From contig NZ_CP139421.1 in NCBI RefSeq assembly GCF_034119865.1, forward strand, positions 744,001-808,000: a DNA stretch of 64,000 bases. The letters run 5' to 3'. The notes under the pieces were generated by a model. It had not been told where the DNA came from. It saw nothing but the letters and a program-made list of their open reading frames with translations, and searched no databases. Position 1 is the first letter of the stretch, and every line of letters starts with the position of its first letter. Origin of the DNA: Algoriphagus sp. NG3. GTDB lineage: Bacteria; Bacteroidota; Bacteroidia; Cytophagales; Cyclobacteriaceae. Made by a program: the position numbers and the translations under genes. Positions 62,281-64,000 of this stretch are shown one piece after another.

Positions 62281-64000
62281 TTATCCACCTGTTTGCTCAC
62301 CCACACTTTCCTTCAATAAAGTGGTCACCAGCTCTACGGTTAATGGTTTCTTGTTCGCTTTTTCCCGGAGGGTATCGAAAGTGTATCTAAAGCCACACCC
62401 TTCTTTGTAGGCGCTGCATCCGTATGCTGTTTTACCTCTGATTATTGTTCCTTTTTTGCACAATGGGCAGGAAATGACCGGAGGTTTTTTTTCTAAAGCC
62501 GATGAGCTGGCTTTTTTCTTTTCTTCCAAAACGAGTTGAAAGGTATCAGCGAAACGTAGCAACCCTTCTTTATCTCCTGTCGGGGTTTTAAATCCTTTCA
62601 AGTTGACGGTGGATCCTTTCTGTAGCAAACGTAAGTACTGATTCTCGGATATTACTTTTCCTTCAAAGGAAAAAGGAAGCAGAAAGTCGCATCCGTTTTT
62701 ATAGGCACTGCATCCGTAACTGGTCTTTCCTTTAAGCAGAGTCCCTGACTTGCATTTTGGGCAAGCGTATCCTACGATGGTGGTGGTTGGTTTTTCTTTT
62801 TCAGGCACTTTGGTCTCGGTGGGCTGGGATAGTTTCGCATGGCTTTGTTCCCTGATCACTTCGAGCACCAATTGCTCCACCATATTTTTCATGTTTTTCA
62901 CAAAAGAACCCGCATGAAACTTACCTTTTTCTATCTCCTTCAATTGTTTTTCCCACTGCCCTGTCAGCTCTGCAGAGGTCAGCAGGTCATTCTTAATGAT
63001 ATCGATCAGTTGCACTCCTGTGTCGGTGGGCAGAATCTGCTTTTTATTCCGTTCTATGTATTGTCGTCTGAATAGTGTTTCGATAATACTTGCCCGGGTA
63101 GAAGGTCGGCCAATGCCATTTTCTTTCATCAGCTCCCGCAACTCTTCATCGTCCACCTGTTTACCGGCAGTTTCCATGCCCCTCAGCAAAGTAGCTTCTG
63201 TGTAGTGCTTGGGTGCTTTGGTTTCTTTCTCCAGGAAAGAAGGCTCATGGGGTCCTTTTTCTCCTTTTTTAAAGATCGGAAGTTCATCTTTCTCCTTCTT
63301 ATCCTTGCCGTCGACAGTTTCAAAAACAACCCTCCAGCCTTTCTCTAGAATTACCTTTCCGGTTGTTTTGAACGGAACTGTATCCACTTTTCCCAATACG
63401 GTGGTATTGGCCACGACACAATCCTCATAAAACACGGCGATAAACCGCCTGGTGATAATGTCATATACTTTTAGGTGATTGCCGTGTAAGCTACCCTGCA
63501 TACCTGTAGGGATGATGGCATGGTGATCGGTTACTTTCTTATCATTGAATACCTTGGTTGACTTTTTTAATTTTTTGCCCAAAATAGGTTGAGTCAACGC
63601 TTGATAATTCGTTAGCTTCTCAAGTATTCCAGGTGATTTGGGGTACATGTCATTCGGTAAAAAAGTGGTGTCCACCCTGGGGTAGGTGATTGCTTTTTGT
63701 TCGTATAGCTGCTGGGCTATTTTAAGTGTTTCTTCGGCAGAAAGACCAATCTTGTTATTGCAATACACCTGTAATCCTGTCAAGTCAAAAAGCTTAGGGG
63801 CGTATTCCTTCCCATTTTTCTTAGCAATGGACACCACTTCAAAGTCATGCTCTTTTACGGTATTGGCGAAAGCCTCTCCATCTTCTTTCTTTAAAAATTT
63901 CCCTTCTTCACAGTTAAACGTAGTCTCTCTATAGACTGTTTGTAATTCCCAATAGGGTTGAGGCTGAAAGTTTTGGATTTCTTTAAACCGGTTAACAATC
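62281..64000 (-). CDS. topB: DNA topoisomerase III (N-terminus beyond window)
   Basis: The frame is open to the right edge (about 572 codons seen), so the Toprim domain and start lie outside. The catalytic segment ITYPRVDTTFLP carries the expected active-site Tyr in the TYPR motif; FDLTGLQVYCNNKIGLSAEE precedes it and ENGIGRPSTRASIIETLFRR follows. The C-terminus has two zinc-ribbon-like repeats, CPKCKSGTLLKGKTSYGCSA and CPLCKKGTIIRGKTAYGCSA. It relaxes or decatenates single-stranded regions. Convergent with the PfpI-AraC gene. Confidence 0.94.
   Translation of the reverse strand, partial: IVNRFKEIQNFQPQPYWELQTVYRETTFNCEEGKFLKKEDGEAFANTVKEHDFEVVSIAKKNGKEYAPKLFDLTGLQVYCNNKIGLSAEETLKIAQQLYEQKAITYPRVDTTFLPNDMYPKSPGILEKLTNYQALTQPILGKKLKKSTKVFNDKKVTDHHAIIPTGMQGSLHGNHLKVYDIITRRFIAVFYEDCVVANTTVLGKVDTVPFKTTGKVILEKGWRVVFETVDGKDKKEKDELPIFKKGEKGPHEPSFLEKETKAPKHYTEATLLRGMETAGKQVDDEELRELMKENGIGRPSTRASIIETLFRRQYIERNKKQILPTDTGVQLIDIIKNDLLTSAELTGQWEKQLKEIEKGKFHAGSFVKNMKNMVEQLVLEVIREQSHAKLSQPTETKVPEKEKPTTTIVGYACPKCKSGTLLKGKTSYGCSAYKNGCDFLLPFSFEGKVISENQYLRLLQKGSTVNLKGFKTPTGDKEGLLRFADTFQLVLEEKKKASSSALEKKPPVISCPLCKKGTIIRGKTAYGCSAYKEGCGFRYTFDTLREKANKKPLTVELVTTLLKESVGEQTGG

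Noticed and set aside
62281..64000. topB as evidence of a conjugative element
   Set aside because: Topoisomerase III also occurs on chromosomes, and no relaxase, tra or integrase gene is visible in the window.

Overview
The window is a chromosomal segment of a Bacteroidota bacterium, most likely a cytophagalean of the Cyclobacteriaceae/Algoriphagus type. This rests on a SusC/SusD pair with a DUF3823 protein, DUF2807 and DUF4097 secreted proteins, many lone MacB/FtsX-type permeases, 7TM-AraC and PfpI-AraC regulators, and a moderate-GC genome full of short intergenic repeats. The genus is inferred from gene content and was not searched. No rRNA, tRNA, CRISPR array, transposase or integrase gene was seen. 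Both ends cut a gene: a ThuA-like lipoprotein on the left and topoisomerase III on the right.

Layout. 0-9 kb is mostly housekeeping on the minus strand: ThuA-like protein, galactokinase and LacI regulator, an M28/glutaminyl-cyclase-like lipoprotein overlapping cysS, a decayed AlbA_2 (Schlafen-type) gene, and purH. 9.3-17.2 kb is a small glycan-uptake locus: a GH18 lipoprotein diverging from susC-susD-DUF3823. A TPR histidine kinase follows at 17.4-19.4 kb. 19.7-45.7 kb holds six full-length FtsX/MacB permeases without any ATPase gene, mixed with two DUF2807 proteins, one DUF4097 protein, a bestrophin, cydAB and a beta-propeller lipoprotein. Three sigma-54-like promoter candidates divide the permease genes into plausible units: DUF2807-permease-DUF2807, DUF4097-permease-permease, and permease x3.

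The permease-region spacers are unusual. Most begin, just after a stop codon, with a degenerate 7-bp array of the form AGNNNCA. Several end in a pyrimidine-rich array, and four carry a small GGCGGACA-containing palindrome about 40-50 bp before the start codon. These look like duplicated cassettes. The region beyond (45.7-53 kb) carries a 28-codon permease fragment and a broken second copy of the FG-GAP gene, so it has been rearranged.

53.3-55.1 kb is a compact module: a phage-repressor-like regulator, an XPF/ERCC4-type nuclease with helix-hairpin-helix domain, and a protein with the spacing of PD-(D/E)XK catalytic residues. It abuts a 28-codon remnant of an HxlR-type regulator, suggesting insertion or replacement. 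Of the loci here it is the best candidate for an undescribed DNA-processing or defence system. 55.4-62.2 kb carries small accessory metabolic genes (VOC, NTF2-like, AraC, acyltransferase, two AHSA1-type SRPBCC proteins, DoxX-like, PfpI-AraC), and topB closes the window.
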